From positions 41,208,132 to 41,272,131 of the forward strand of contig RSEF01000003.1 in the NCBI GenBank assembly GCA_003993805.1: a stretch of 64,000 nt of DNA, read 5' to 3'. Each line of letters starts with the position of its first letter. The stretch's first letter is position 1. This DNA comes from Himantopus leucocephalus. Its lineage: Eukaryota; Chordata; Aves; Charadriiformes; Recurvirostridae. Shown here piece by piece: positions 24,517-35,880 of this stretch. A program made the position numbers and the translations under genes. The notes below the pieces were generated by a model. That model ran no database searches. It had not been told where the DNA came from and worked only from the letters and a program-made list of their open reading frames with translations.

Positions 24517-25929
24517 AATATTTTCAGATATTGGTGCATAGTACAATTTATAAATGCTGGAAATTTGATCTGTAGTTTTTGAGCACCCAAATATTTTATT
24601 TGCCCACTGGAATAAGAAAGAGTCTGCTAATGTGTTTTTAACAGACTGCAGAACAAAAATAATCACAACTTCTGTTTAGTATCACAAAACCTTTGCTCCC
24701 TGAAATGCGTCCAAAACTTTTTCTTAAACTAAATATACTTGTATGTCATTTGGTTGCAGCAGTTAGTGCAGCAGGGCATCTGTTATTCCTTCTCGCCTAA
24801 ATATTATTTCCTTGCTTTCACCGACTGTGCAACTATTTTGTTTGAAAGTATAATGATCAGCGTAAAACCATCAGATGCTTAGCAACACCGGCATCAGATG
24901 ATTTCATGACCTGAATTGCTCCATTTGTTGTCACTATAACTGCAACTCTTAAAAGATATCAATACAGAATAGCATGCTGTGTTAATTCCATAAGTTTATA
25001 GTCTCCTTTTCCATTGCAAAACTAAAAAGTAATAGCATTTTTTTTAAGCAACCAATATTTAAAGATTTTCATTTCTGCAAATTCATCAGAAATGAAAAAC
25101 TCTTGGGGACCCAGCTATTTGATAGCTCTTTAGCACAGTGCTACACCTGAGTTAAAAGATCATATGAAAATGCCAAAGGCAGGCATTAAAAGCCACTTTG
25201 GACAGTGACGAGAACAATTTGGCGTCTCAGCTCTCATGGGGCTCAGTGTAGAGAGTGCTGGTGCTTGAGGCACCAGCCCCTTGACAGAAATGTGGGGACC
25301 TCTGGAGGGCCTCAAGAGACTTCCACTGCCAGTAAAAAGATGACGTCTTTGTGTTTTTAAGATTCAGTGAGAATACTCTGTGTCAGAGATTTCACTGATA
25401 TGTGCCAAAGCAAGGCAGCCTTTTTGCAGAGAGGGAAATGAAGACGCATGGGAATCAGATGACTTGCTGCTGGCCATGAACTGGGCTAGCACTAGCATGC
25501 AGGGAAGAGCCATGACCTCTGGAGGAGTCAGACTTCCCTTCCCGACCCAAGGCCACAGAGCAGTGGGGACCAGGAGCCTTCCCTGGTGTCCCCCCGTCCA
25601 TTCCTGCTGAGGGGGCACACTCTGTGGCTTTCAACTTAGCTGCTGCTTGGCTTTGCTTCCTCTCTGGTTGAGAGTCTTGCATAGAAAGAATAGGATGACT
25701 TGCCTTCAGTGACATTATTAGAAGCGCACATCTGACATTCAAGTTGTTAAAATAGCAGCTGGGTGGATGAGAGGGTATTTACTCCATCTACTTGAGTCTT
25801 AAAGTCAGTAGCCACACAAAAGCTTTACCTCTGCCAGTCTAAATCAGCCTTAACAAGTGCGATATAACTTTTATGGTATGTAACCGAAGGGGCAATAAAA
25901 GCTCATAATCACAAAGCTTGTATGAAGTG
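24517..25929. other. Unique DNA, no gene seen
   Basis: 25210-25640 is richer in GC and has open frames on both strands, none resembling a known protein. The rest is AT-rich unique sequence. Confidence 0.55.
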
Positions 25930-26040
25930 GGCAATAAAATACCACAGGGACTAATGCTAAGATTAGTTTTAATATCATGGGACATGGGAGAGGTATGAAT
26001 AACATATTAACTGAATTTGCAAATGAATGCTCACTACTGA
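25930..26040 (+). mobile_element. Possible ancient CR1 scrap (RT VPQG to FAD region)
   Basis: The plus strand shows GGGCAATAAAATACCACAGG (25930), which resembles the nucleotide sequence of the CR1 'GVPQGS' motif. A GACATGGGAGAG block (25981) follows, then GAATTTGCAAATGAATG (26014), resembling the 'KFADD' motif. The order and rough spacing fit the LINE reverse transcriptase, but identity is low and several indels are needed. Chance similarity cannot be excluded. Confidence 0.4.
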
Positions 26041-29000
26041 ATAGATTCAAATGCTTCTGTGGACCCGTAAAGAAAGACAGCCTTACGTAAACTGCTGGAA
26101 AAGTCATTGGCTTACACTACAGAGATGTAAAGGTAGAATAACCCAGAGAGGTACCAAGACCATTGCCTCCAGCAGGAGAAACCAGCTTGCTATCAAGGCA
26201 GCCTATAGTGCACTCCTGTGGCAGACAACAAATTGGACCTCTGTAATCAGATTTTATCAAGAAAAATGACTAAAATTCCAAACGCATACTGTGCTAATTC
26301 TTTCTTTTTTGAGACTCCTTGGGTGGCCCTTTATTATTGTTTTTTCAATCTTTTGAAACAATATGACACATTCAGATAGAGCAACATTTTGTGATTCCCA
26401 CAGTCCTTCCTGAGTTGTTCTGCAAAGACATTTACTCTTGTGGTTTTAACATAGCCTTCCCACTGCTAGGACAAGCTTGTTCAACAGTAGAGAGATATTA
26501 CAAGTCACAAGTGCTCTAATCAAATATAACACACACATCTTTTAAGAAAGAGAACTTCTACATGGCATTTTGTCTTTTTCACATAGAACAGACAGCGGCG
26601 TACTACATGTTTGTGGCAGGCAAAGGGACTTGATGTTTTCTACCTCCCTCCTTAGAACTGAGCTGATGTTCATCGCCTCTTATCCTTTTGCCTGCCATTA
26701 AGGCATAGAGTTCTGTTTTGTTGTTAAATTTATAGGTTGAATTAATGAATATAGACACACTACAACCTTCTCACATTTTTTCCCTTTAATTTTCATTTTT
26801 GTAGTATTTTACTGCCCTGCGGTAGTCTTGTCCTTTTCATTATTATATTTTTACAAAGCTTTTCAAATGTTTGAGATGCTTAAACATGATTTCCCTCTGG
26901 TACAGAAAAGAAGTTATACAGCTTTTCTGAGATGAGGAGGATGCAAAAGTTGGCAGACACCATGTCAGAGACAGGACCGATCAGGTGACTTTTTTGACCC
27001 TAGTGCTAGCCAGATAGATGGTAACTTAAAGTATTCTAAGGAACATACATCACGTGTAAGGCTTTTGCTTCTATGCAAACCCAAATTGTAACGGACCGAT
27101 TTCCAATAAAGAAGATTTTTTGAAAGAAGACTTTTAGTTTAGTCAGCTAAACAGTATGCATAATATCAGATAATAAAACTCAGCATACAAATTTCAGGAA
27201 CCCACTCCAAAGAGAAAGAAAATGTCAAGAAATATAAGGGATGGTGTTTTTTTAAAAAAATGTAAGTAGTTTACAAGAGACAAAAGTGTGTGTACATATG
27301 TGTATTTATACAGACAGTTTGATTCATTCTTAGTCACAAAGGGACCTTGTCTCATTCAGGCTATTAATTTCACTGATCCATAAGTCAGTGGGACAGACCC
27401 TGGGTTCTGAAGAAAATTACGTCATTTGCATTTTCCCAATGTGTAATCTCATGTAACTTAATTTTTATCCATCTCTTGGATACTACCTATACACTGAAGA
27501 AAAAGATGAGATTTATAAATTATTTTGAAAACTGGACATAACTGGAGCCCTTCAGCTCTTCAGCTTTATTTCTGCTTCATTTTCAAGAAGTGGAAGAGAA
27601 GTGTTGGTGAATTTTTGCAGGAAACTGTAGTTTTGGAAGAAAGTGCAGATTCTGTTTCCATAGCACCCTTTTCTGAACGTCATTTTTTTGTTGTTCTTAA
27701 ATTCCTCCTTCTTCATGAAGCAGGTTCCTTTTCTTACAAAAGTTCTATGGATAAGAAACTTCTATTGTATATATGTCTTAACAAAGGAAGTATGTAGATT
27801 TATGAATATTTTTTAAAGTCAGAAGTCCTTTATGGGGTTAGATCTGAACAGCAGAAAATTTATATGAGAATGAAATAAGCACTAAATGTTTGCCAACATC
27901 TCAAGCCCAGATAAATCACTCTGTCTCTGATTATTTTGAGAAAGAACCAGCTACAGGTATTGTAAGCATTTTATAATCTTTAAAAAAAACGAAACAAAAA
28001 CAACAGTTTAAGAGGTTAAAACTGTATTTCATGGAGCAAAAGACCTTTTTTAAATGTAAGCACCCTAATTCAAGCCAAGAAGTGCATTCTGGCTCCACTG
28101 GACGTAAAGTTAAAGAAGTCGTTAAGTGTCCAAGCCAAAATGATGGCTGTGATTATTGGAAACAACTCCAGGCCACTGCCGATACTGGCAAAGGTCTCTC
28201 TTCAACTCCCTTTGAATGTCTTTCCCCTCCCTTCTTTGGGACTGAGCCACAACAGGGTTTCCAAGCAGAAGCCTGCATCAGCTCTAGGTTGGAAACACAC
28301 TTGTCTCACCCATGTTGCATGCAAACTCCCCGTCAGAGCCCCAGTTTCATCCCTGAGTGTTTCCCTGCATGTTGTTAAGATCAGAAACCACTAGTGAGAA
28401 ACCCTCTGCCTTTTCTAGGGTGAGCACAGGGAGGGAAGTCCTGCCCTACGTCTAAGGCTAACCTCCAAGTGTGTATCCTTGTTGGTTAGAGGCAATCCAG
28501 GTAAGTACATCCCCAAGCACCCCTTACTTGTACAGGCCCTGGTCTGCCTGACACCTGACACCTAGTCATTTCCAGAAAAAAAAGATACCTTTTTTCTGTA
28601 GAATTAGCTTTCTGCTAGTTTTATCTCTCAGCTGCCCCACTGCAGTGTCAGGCAAGGCCCAGCAGTGGTGCAAGGCAGAGCAGGACCTGTATCCCTAGCT
28701 TACCTTGCCGTGAAGTTATGGCTTTGGGCTCAGCTGCCGGAGGTGTTCCTGTGGGTCCTCACAGGCTGCTCCGCTGTGAATACCCCCTGTTTCCTGGCAA
28801 GTGCATGTACACAACATTTCTCATCGCAGTCTTGCCGATGCTCACCTGCCACTTCACAAATTGCCAAATGTCTACTTAGGCAGTGCAAAACCAACTTAGC
28901 ATAATTAAATTTAAAGTCAGAGCAATTGTTCTTCATATGTATTAAGCTTGAAGTGTGCTGCTTGTGTTTAAGACCTGAAAAAGTCTTGTATGCCTGGAAG

Positions 29001-32000
29001 CTTGTCATTTTCCAGCTATATTAGTTGCTCTAATAAAACATATTACTTCTTCCTGTGAACATTGCTCCACAGGAGAGGCTTATTTTTGAGTTTAAACATT
29101 TAAATCTCTTCAGAGTAGAGATTTTTAGTAAGTATCTGAAACTACCAAGTGTTTTCCAGCCCCTTACTGTACAAGATCTAATAAAGATTAACACTTCACT
29201 ACTGTTTAATAGCCCTGGCTGCCTCCACTCTTGCTTGAACCTGGATGCCTTGTGAGCAATGTCCTTTCTTCAGCTCACACTTATTTTTTGCAGGTCAGCA
29301 GCTAGCGTTATTTCAATGTAAACACTAACGCTCCCTTTAAACTGTTCTTTAAGCTGTACTAAGGATTTTTTTGTTGTTGTTAAGATTATATTTAGCTGTG
29401 TACAACCATATGAAAAGCAACATTAGATCTGCAGAATCAAACACACAGAAAATCAGGATATGTTGGAGGTGTCCAACACTATTGTCAACGTGGCTGTTTT
29501 CATTTCCTGTCCAAATATGTGCCTCACAGTATTGCTTTTCCAGTTAAAGGTCTGTTTTACAATATATAATGCATTTCATGCTGTTAAATTTTCTCTTTGT
29601 GTCCATAACTTTTTTTTTATTTTTTCCTTCTTGTCAGTCTGTATCCTACTCGTCATACATTCTTTGTATAGAATTACCAGTCAAACAGTGAAAACTAAGT
29701 GGCTATGAATATTCATTTTTGAAATAAATTTATTTCAGTCCTTCTCATGGATCTATTGTGTTTGTTTCCTGTGGTTCCATAGCTGAATTTTAGAAGCACA
29801 AATGTTTATGTAAAGAGAATTTTGAAGTCACTTGAATGAGCACACATTGACGATACAACCTGAATTTGAAAGTACAAGCATCAGGAGTGCTTGATCACTC
29901 ATCCAGACAGGGAACAGAAACAAAATCCCAGGCCTGCTGAGAACAACAACCACAGAGAGGCAATCAGGCAGCAAACACAAAGAAGCAAGGAATGAGTGGA
30001 AGTTTAGGACTGCAGGTAGCTAAATTAATTTATAGCAGGGAATTAACAGAAAAAGATTTTTTGTGTTCAACAAATAATAAACTTTATCATAAGAAAAACT
30101 CAGCATCAGGCTAGTGTCCAGCTAAAAATTAGAATTCCTGGATAACTGATGAAAGTAAATGATCAATAACCACTTGTGTTTTTTGTGAAGTTCAACAACG
30201 ACTTTTCAATTACAGAAGATTTCAGCTATGGCTATTTCACCTTTTGGCTTGAAGTGGAGTACAGCTGCAGGGGGAGCACAGCTTGCAGCCATCCCTGCCA
30301 GCTGGAATTTAAGGTAAGACCCCAGTCAGGGAGAGTCAGAGCAGAGAAGAATTTGTTTGTCTTCTAAAAGTCTGGCTCAGATTAATAAATGAGGACATTG
30401 GTAAAAGATTGGGAGTAGTCACATGGAAAAGAAAGAAAAAAACCAGCTTTTGAGGAGGCTGATCATTCCTACACATATTGAGGAAGTGTCTCTGTGTGGG
30501 GATAGAGTTGGGAGATGCTGAGTGAAATCAGAGAAAATAGTTCTTTCATAGGTCTTAAGTGACTTCCCTGCCACACCTTTACCCAGACAGACATACCTGA
30601 GAAATTCAGATGAGCAGGTGGTAAATCAATAAATTATAGAACGATGAAGTATTTAATGTGTGAGGTTATTTGACCTGAAAAGATTGTTAGAATGAGCTCT
30701 TGCACTAAAAAACCTCCCTAGTAATTTGTAATCATTGGTGATGTAGGAAGTTGTGATTCCTGAAAATCAAATTAATTATTAGGGGAAAGAAAATCATCTG
30801 TTATAGAAAATACATGTATAAACATTTTTATTCTATCATCTGAGAATTAATTTTATTCCTAAATTTGTATATTTCAAATGAGATTATTGCTGAAAGGTAT
30901 AACTTTTCTGTTTATACATAGGACACTTACATCTAGTGTCTCTAATTTACTATGAACAATATGTTGTAGTGACTCCTTATTTTCAGACTTATTGAGTATT
31001 TAAAGGCAAGGGTGGACCAGATTTTATATTTTTGAAAATGTGTTTGTCAGTTCAGGTAGTAGCTAACAGGACAAAGCCAAAACTGTTGTCTCCATGAATC
31101 CAGGAGGCACCAAGTCTCATCTCCTTGTTTTGACAGAAAATTTTGTGGCAGCTCTGTATATTTTTGCGTAGAGTTGCTGGCTGTTATGATTTAGTGTAAA
31201 ATTCATACTTAACCATAGGATCAAACACTGGGACATAAAACTTTCGACTCATGGGCATATGTCTGAGCCAGGCTATGGACTAGGCTCAGAGGTAAAAGCC
31301 ACCTGGTCTTTTGTAGAAGTTGTACAAAATTGTTGGGCCAGGAACGGTCCCAAAGAGGCTATCGACTCGCAGCTAGGGTGCTTTCCTTACACTGCTGTGG
31401 ACTCCTGTCCGAGGCAGCGTTGGAAGCTCAGGCACCAAACACCATGGTCTTAATTTTACTCTGGAAGCTAAGGTATTTCAGCACTGATGACTCGTGCAGG
31501 ATTTGGCTACTAATGACTTAAATTAGGCTTCTCTTTATGTAAGGTTTTAATACAGAAAGCCTATAGAAAAGTCACAGCCTTTTTTTTTTCTTTTTTTCCA
31601 CATTTCGATAAACTATTCTGCTGTAACTGAGTATATTGCAATATACACTACTTCATTAGGAAGATAATTGCATTCATTAAGTGCATAAAATGCCCTGCCA
31701 TTGTGATGTGCAATGGATTCACTAAAATTGTTGTCCCAGTAGAAAAAACTCAGAATATATGGTAGAAAAGGGAGAGAAAAGAAACTCAAGCATCTCACAA
31801 AGCGATATAAATTCAAGCCAGTAAGTCTTTTATTCAGACCTTAATAAACTTACACAGTGATAAGCCTGAATGGGAGAAAGGCGTAGCCCAGGATTTCTTA
31901 AACCATTTAAATCTTATTTGAAGTAATTTGTTTTGTAACCTACCATTTGGATCATGAGAATAAAAAAATCAATTAAAAAAAAGGAAGAGGAAGGAATGAA

Positions 32001-32769
32001 AAGGGCGGTGGGAAAAGAACAGTTTCCTATTCAGAAAAATAAGATTTTATTACTCTAAGGTCCATTTCTGAGTCATAATTAAAACCCACCAAGCATATAA
32101 TATGTGTGAGTACTCTGAACTACTAAGTGCAGACACCATGGTGTATTTTTCACTTGCCATTATTAGATTAAGACAATTTTCACAGGAAATATAATGGGCT
32201 TTAAATTGCTTAGTGTCAGTTTTACATAGAAATAATAGTAGTGCTTTACTGAGACCAGTGTTAAATAGCTCATAAACCTTAAGCAACATTTTCCCCTGTC
32301 TTAGTATTAGTTATTCCTCTTGCCTTTTATACCAGTACTTATTTAATTGCTGTTACTTTTAGGAAGAATATATGGAATAGCAGAAACCAACATATTCTGT
32401 TTCAATGTCTTTTGTGGCTGCAGGGGCAGAAATGACAGAAGGAGAAGTATTGAAGTGCTATACGGCCATTTTCCCTTCTTTGTCTGTAAGTCTGTGTCAG
32501 AAAGGACCAAAAGTGTGGTATCATTTGACAGGTGTTGATTGTATGAAATATGCATCATGCCGACCAGTGATAAAATTAAGTTTCATGAACGATTAATGTA
32601 GTTAGCAGTAATAGAAAATGAAAATTCTAGGTTGAATGGTGTGCTGTATTTTAGAGAAAAAACATTTTATATTACAGCACTGCAGTCATTCAGGATTCCA
32701 GGGTATTGACAACCCTATCCAGACACAAAAGTCCTGCAGCCTCCATAGTCTGATAATACCGATCAAGAT
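26041..32769. other. Unique DNA with weak splice-flanked open segments, no gene assigned
   Basis: The sequence is mostly AT-rich. Two segments have good-looking splice borders on the plus strand. 28419-28500 follows CTCTGCCTTTTCTAG and precedes GTAAGTAC. 30216-30313 follows TTTTCAATTACAG and precedes GTAAGACC. Each is open in at least one frame, but neither translation resembles a known protein. A 115-codon ATG frame at 28031-28378 has no family match. Such patterns arise often by chance. Confidence 0.4.
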
Positions 32770-33204
32770 AGAGTCATACGGTTTAGGTTGGAAGGGACCT
32801 TAAAGATCATCTAGTTCCAACCCCCCTGCCATAGGCAGGGACAACTTCCACGAGACCAAGTTGCTCAAAGTCCCATCCAACCTGGCCTTGAACACTTCCA
32901 GGGATGGGGCAGCCACAACTTCCCTGGGCAATTTGTTCCAGTGCCTCACCACCCTCAGGGTGAATTTTTTTTTCCTAGTATGTATTCTAAATCTCCCTTC
33001 TTCCAGTTTGAAGCCATTACCCCTCATCCTATCACGACATGCCCTTGTAAAAAGTCCCACTCCAGCCGTCTTGTAGGCCCCCTTCAGATACTGGAAGGCT
33101 GCTATAAGGTGGCCCTGGAGCCTTGTCTTCTCCAGGCTGAAAAACCTCAACTCTCTCAGCCTGTCTTCATAGGAGAAGTGCTCCAGCCCTCTGATCATCT
33201 TTGA
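32770..33204 (-). mobile_element. CR1 LINE 3' end with intact ORF2 C-terminus
   Basis: The antisense CR1 runs from the eroded octamer end (AGAGTCATACGG) through TTAGGTTGGAAGGGACCTTA to a 5' truncation near 33204. On the minus strand 33198-32800 is open for 132 codons and reads the C-terminal part of CR1 ORF2, after the catalytic RT core. Visible landmarks are IRGLEHFSYEDRLREL, LIAAFQYLKGAYK, RVVRHWNKLPREVV, SLEVFKARLDG and a C-terminus in LELDDL. The frame has no stop or shift, so this is one of the younger insertions here. The catalytic residues and ORF1 are absent, so it cannot move by itself. Confidence 0.95.
32800..33198 (-). pseudogene. C-terminal fragment of CR1 ORF2 (reverse transcriptase-associated region)
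   Basis: These 132 codons are the tail of the CR1 retrotransposon polyprotein. Full-length CR1 ORF2 encodes an N-terminal AP-like endonuclease and a reverse transcriptase that copy the element's RNA at a nicked target. Only the region following the RT core remains, with the characteristic RHWNKLPREVV segment. The ORF ends at LELDDL, with its stop close to the octamer-bearing 3' end, as usual for CR1. The computed start is merely the first ATG in the truncated copy. It is a retrotransposon relic, not a host gene. Confidence 0.9.
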
Positions 33205-35784
33205 TAGATAGAAAAATTCTTCTGTATTTTTCTCTCTTCACTGAAGATTTCTGATTCACAGCACTGAAAAGAGGGGAATTTCTGCAATTATAGCTTGGAA
33301 ATTTTCTTTAAAAAGGCAAGGGGGCAGTTCAGTTCTACTATTCCAGTTTGCCCAATTTTTTTTTGGTTGGTTTTGGGTTTTTGCCTGCATAAGTAATTTA
33401 CTGGTGAAAATAGGGGAAGTTTTCTCGTCTGGACAGGGTTAAGCATCATGATAGTCATAACTGTTAATCAGTACCATTTTCAGAAGATATTCCCAGAGTC
33501 ATTCCATTTTGTTTACTTGTATGTTTTGCATCTGGTATAGAAACTATTATACCTTTGGAGTCCAGCAACAGATTATAAGGTATGTGTATATTTGCTGTGT
33601 TATTCTAGGACCTGTTTGATTCACATTTCAGTGTAATTCTAATGACTTAGATGGAGGTTCTCCTGGCTGATTTAATCTAGTCCTGGCAGACTATGCCAGA
33701 CTATCTAGTTGTATGCAGAGTGCTGCTGGGAAGATAGCATACCATGCTCTGTTTGTATAAACAGCCATGTTCTTTGTCCTGCTTAGAATTTAAATCCATA
33801 AACCCAAATATTTCTCATTATCTTAGGTGGCAACAGGTCTCATGTGGGACAGCAGCACAGCAGCATTGCAAAGTGTAAACCATGGCAGTACTTAACTCAC
33901 CTAGTTTCCCCTCTGAAAAATATACTGTCACAAGGTGTTCATAGTGTGTGGGAATTAAAGCCTGTGAATCATGTGCACTTGGTACCTGGTACACAGATCT
34001 TCAGAGAATACTCTGGCATCAAACATGCAGGATGGATGTGATCTCCACTGTCCTTTGGAGAATTCCCTAATTTGGCCCTTTCCTGCAGGCAGTCGGCCAC
34101 TTCCTTTCCCCAGACCATTGTGAAGGTTTAGAATAGCCCCTCTTTTGGCAGGAGAGTGAACAGGAAAAGTGAAGTTAAAAGCGGTGCTCTGCTGGGAATA
34201 CTGAATTTACTGAAAAGAGCAGTGAGTGACTGATAACTGCCTTTTGGCCCACCCTTTGAAGGTTGTGTTGCTTTATTTGAAAGCTCTGCTTGGGAAGCAT
34301 GCTTGGCAAAGCTCCTGATTCACTGCTGGTATCAAAGTCTTAACAGTTCTGTGAGGTGTTCCTGATGAGGCCAAACTAGCGTGGCTGGGATAAAGAGAGC
34401 CAGTGTAATTCAAGGTTATACGACATTTTCCCAAGGTTTGTTTTTTTGGTTTTTTTTATTCCTGGGGAAGACTCTGGAGATCAATCAGTTGACTGTCACA
34501 TAGGATGTCCCTGAGATAAATGAGGAAAGCCTCATTCAGTGGAACAAATAAATGCATTCTAACCTCAGACCAGGGTTATACAGATTATGAGAGATTAGGG
34601 GTGAAAACACGCAGCAGCTGAAAATGATAGACAGCAAACTTCTTATTCACTAAGAGTAAAAATAGCTCTTCCAACTTCAAGAAGGGAAGTGTATTAGTAG
34701 TAGTTCAGCCAGAAAGCTGGAAGTGCACAGCATAAGGAAAGGAGGTGTGGGTAACTCAGTGTCTCAGAGGCAGATTTTGGAGAGCAGAGACAGCAACGCT
34801 GCATGGCACTCAGGAGCTAAAACTCCAGCCATGGGCTGACCAGACTTTGAAGAAAAGTACTCATGAGTGAGATAGAAGTAGGCTTTTACATAGGAAAAGA
34901 GAAGGCTGGAATTTTGCCCACATGTTAATGGGGGAAAAAATTATTTGTATATATTTTGTTCTGCAGGAAATAAGAATAGCAGTGAATAGGGTGTAAATAA
35001 TGTAACACTCTCTTTTCACTCTTCCATTGGTCACAGAGATGGAGGACTGACTGTATGGCCTAGAGGACCAGCCCTGTTGCTGACTGTAGGCAAATCTTTA
35101 TGAGATCCCAGATAAGCAAGTGATCAATGAAAAACACAGACTGGAATGATAAGAGGAAGTCCTAGGGCTTCAGCAGGAGCAAAAACTCTTTAGAATATCA
35201 GCTGCATCTTAAGTCAACCCTTGAAAACATAGACATTAGTGGGTGCAGCTTCTCAAGGAACTATACCAGGTAAAGCACGTCGGCTACCACTCCAGCATGA
35301 ACTAGTGTCTATGTAATACAGTGAAAGAAACAGCTATATGTGCAAGAAATGTGTTTTTGCTATTAATTTTGGCTTTTCTTTCTCCAGAAAGGGCCTAAAC
35401 ATTGGTATACAGGCTAAAAAGCAAACTGATCTGAATTCTGTAGTAGATATAATACCTGTTACTCAAAATCAAAGCTTTAATCCAAATACATTGCATTCTT
35501 TTTTTGTCTCTTACTCTCTTTCATACCGTTTCTTTTGAGAGCACAGTTTTTAAACTGTCTTAAAATTAATTCAAAAAAGTCTATCTCCAAGTGATTGAAA
35601 TGACAGTCTGCCCAGAGGGGAAAAATCATTAAAATGATCTGAAGTCAATGAAGTTTAATGAAAATTAATATATTAAAACAAATGTAATGTGACATCTGAT
35701 ATTTCTAAAATAATTGATTTCCATTTGTTAAATTAAACAATTGCAGCTCAGAATTATGATTCACAGCACTCTTTCCTTTATTAG
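33205..35784. other. Unique DNA, no gene seen
   Basis: A G/T-rich simple tract occurs at about 33355-33380 and another at 34436-34462. A segment at 33484-33579 (or the shorter 33541-33579) lies between an acceptor-like TACCATTTTCAG (or CATCTGGTATAG) and a donor-like AAG/GTATGT and is open in one frame, but it matches nothing known. Confidence 0.5.
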
Positions 35785-35880
35785 TTTCAAGGAACACGGC
35801 TTACACTTGGTAGTCTACCACCAGGTTTAAAACACATGACTTGTGGAAGAGAGAAGCCTCCAAGAAATGTTATATTTGAT
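35785..35880 (+). other. Candidate exon of unknown gene (96 bp, phase 0-0)
   Basis: The segment follows a good acceptor (CTCTTTCCTTTATTAG) and is followed by a good donor (GAT/GTAAGAGA). One frame is open for exactly 32 codons, beginning FQGTRLTLGSLPPG and ending PPRNVIFD; the other two frames contain stops. An in-frame TAG closes the acceptor side. I recognise no homologue. A real exon of a large-intron gene or a non-coding RNA exon is possible, and chance is also plausible because AG...GT pairs with an open frame of this size are common. Confidence 0.2.

Noticed and set aside
24307..24666. Minus-strand frame with an internal repeated peptide
   Set aside because: The peptide repeat is the N-centred contig duplication translated twice.
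28031..28378. 115-codon ATG frame, Cys- and Pro-rich
   Set aside because: No family resemblance or conserved start context. Kept only as a note within the surrounding stretch.
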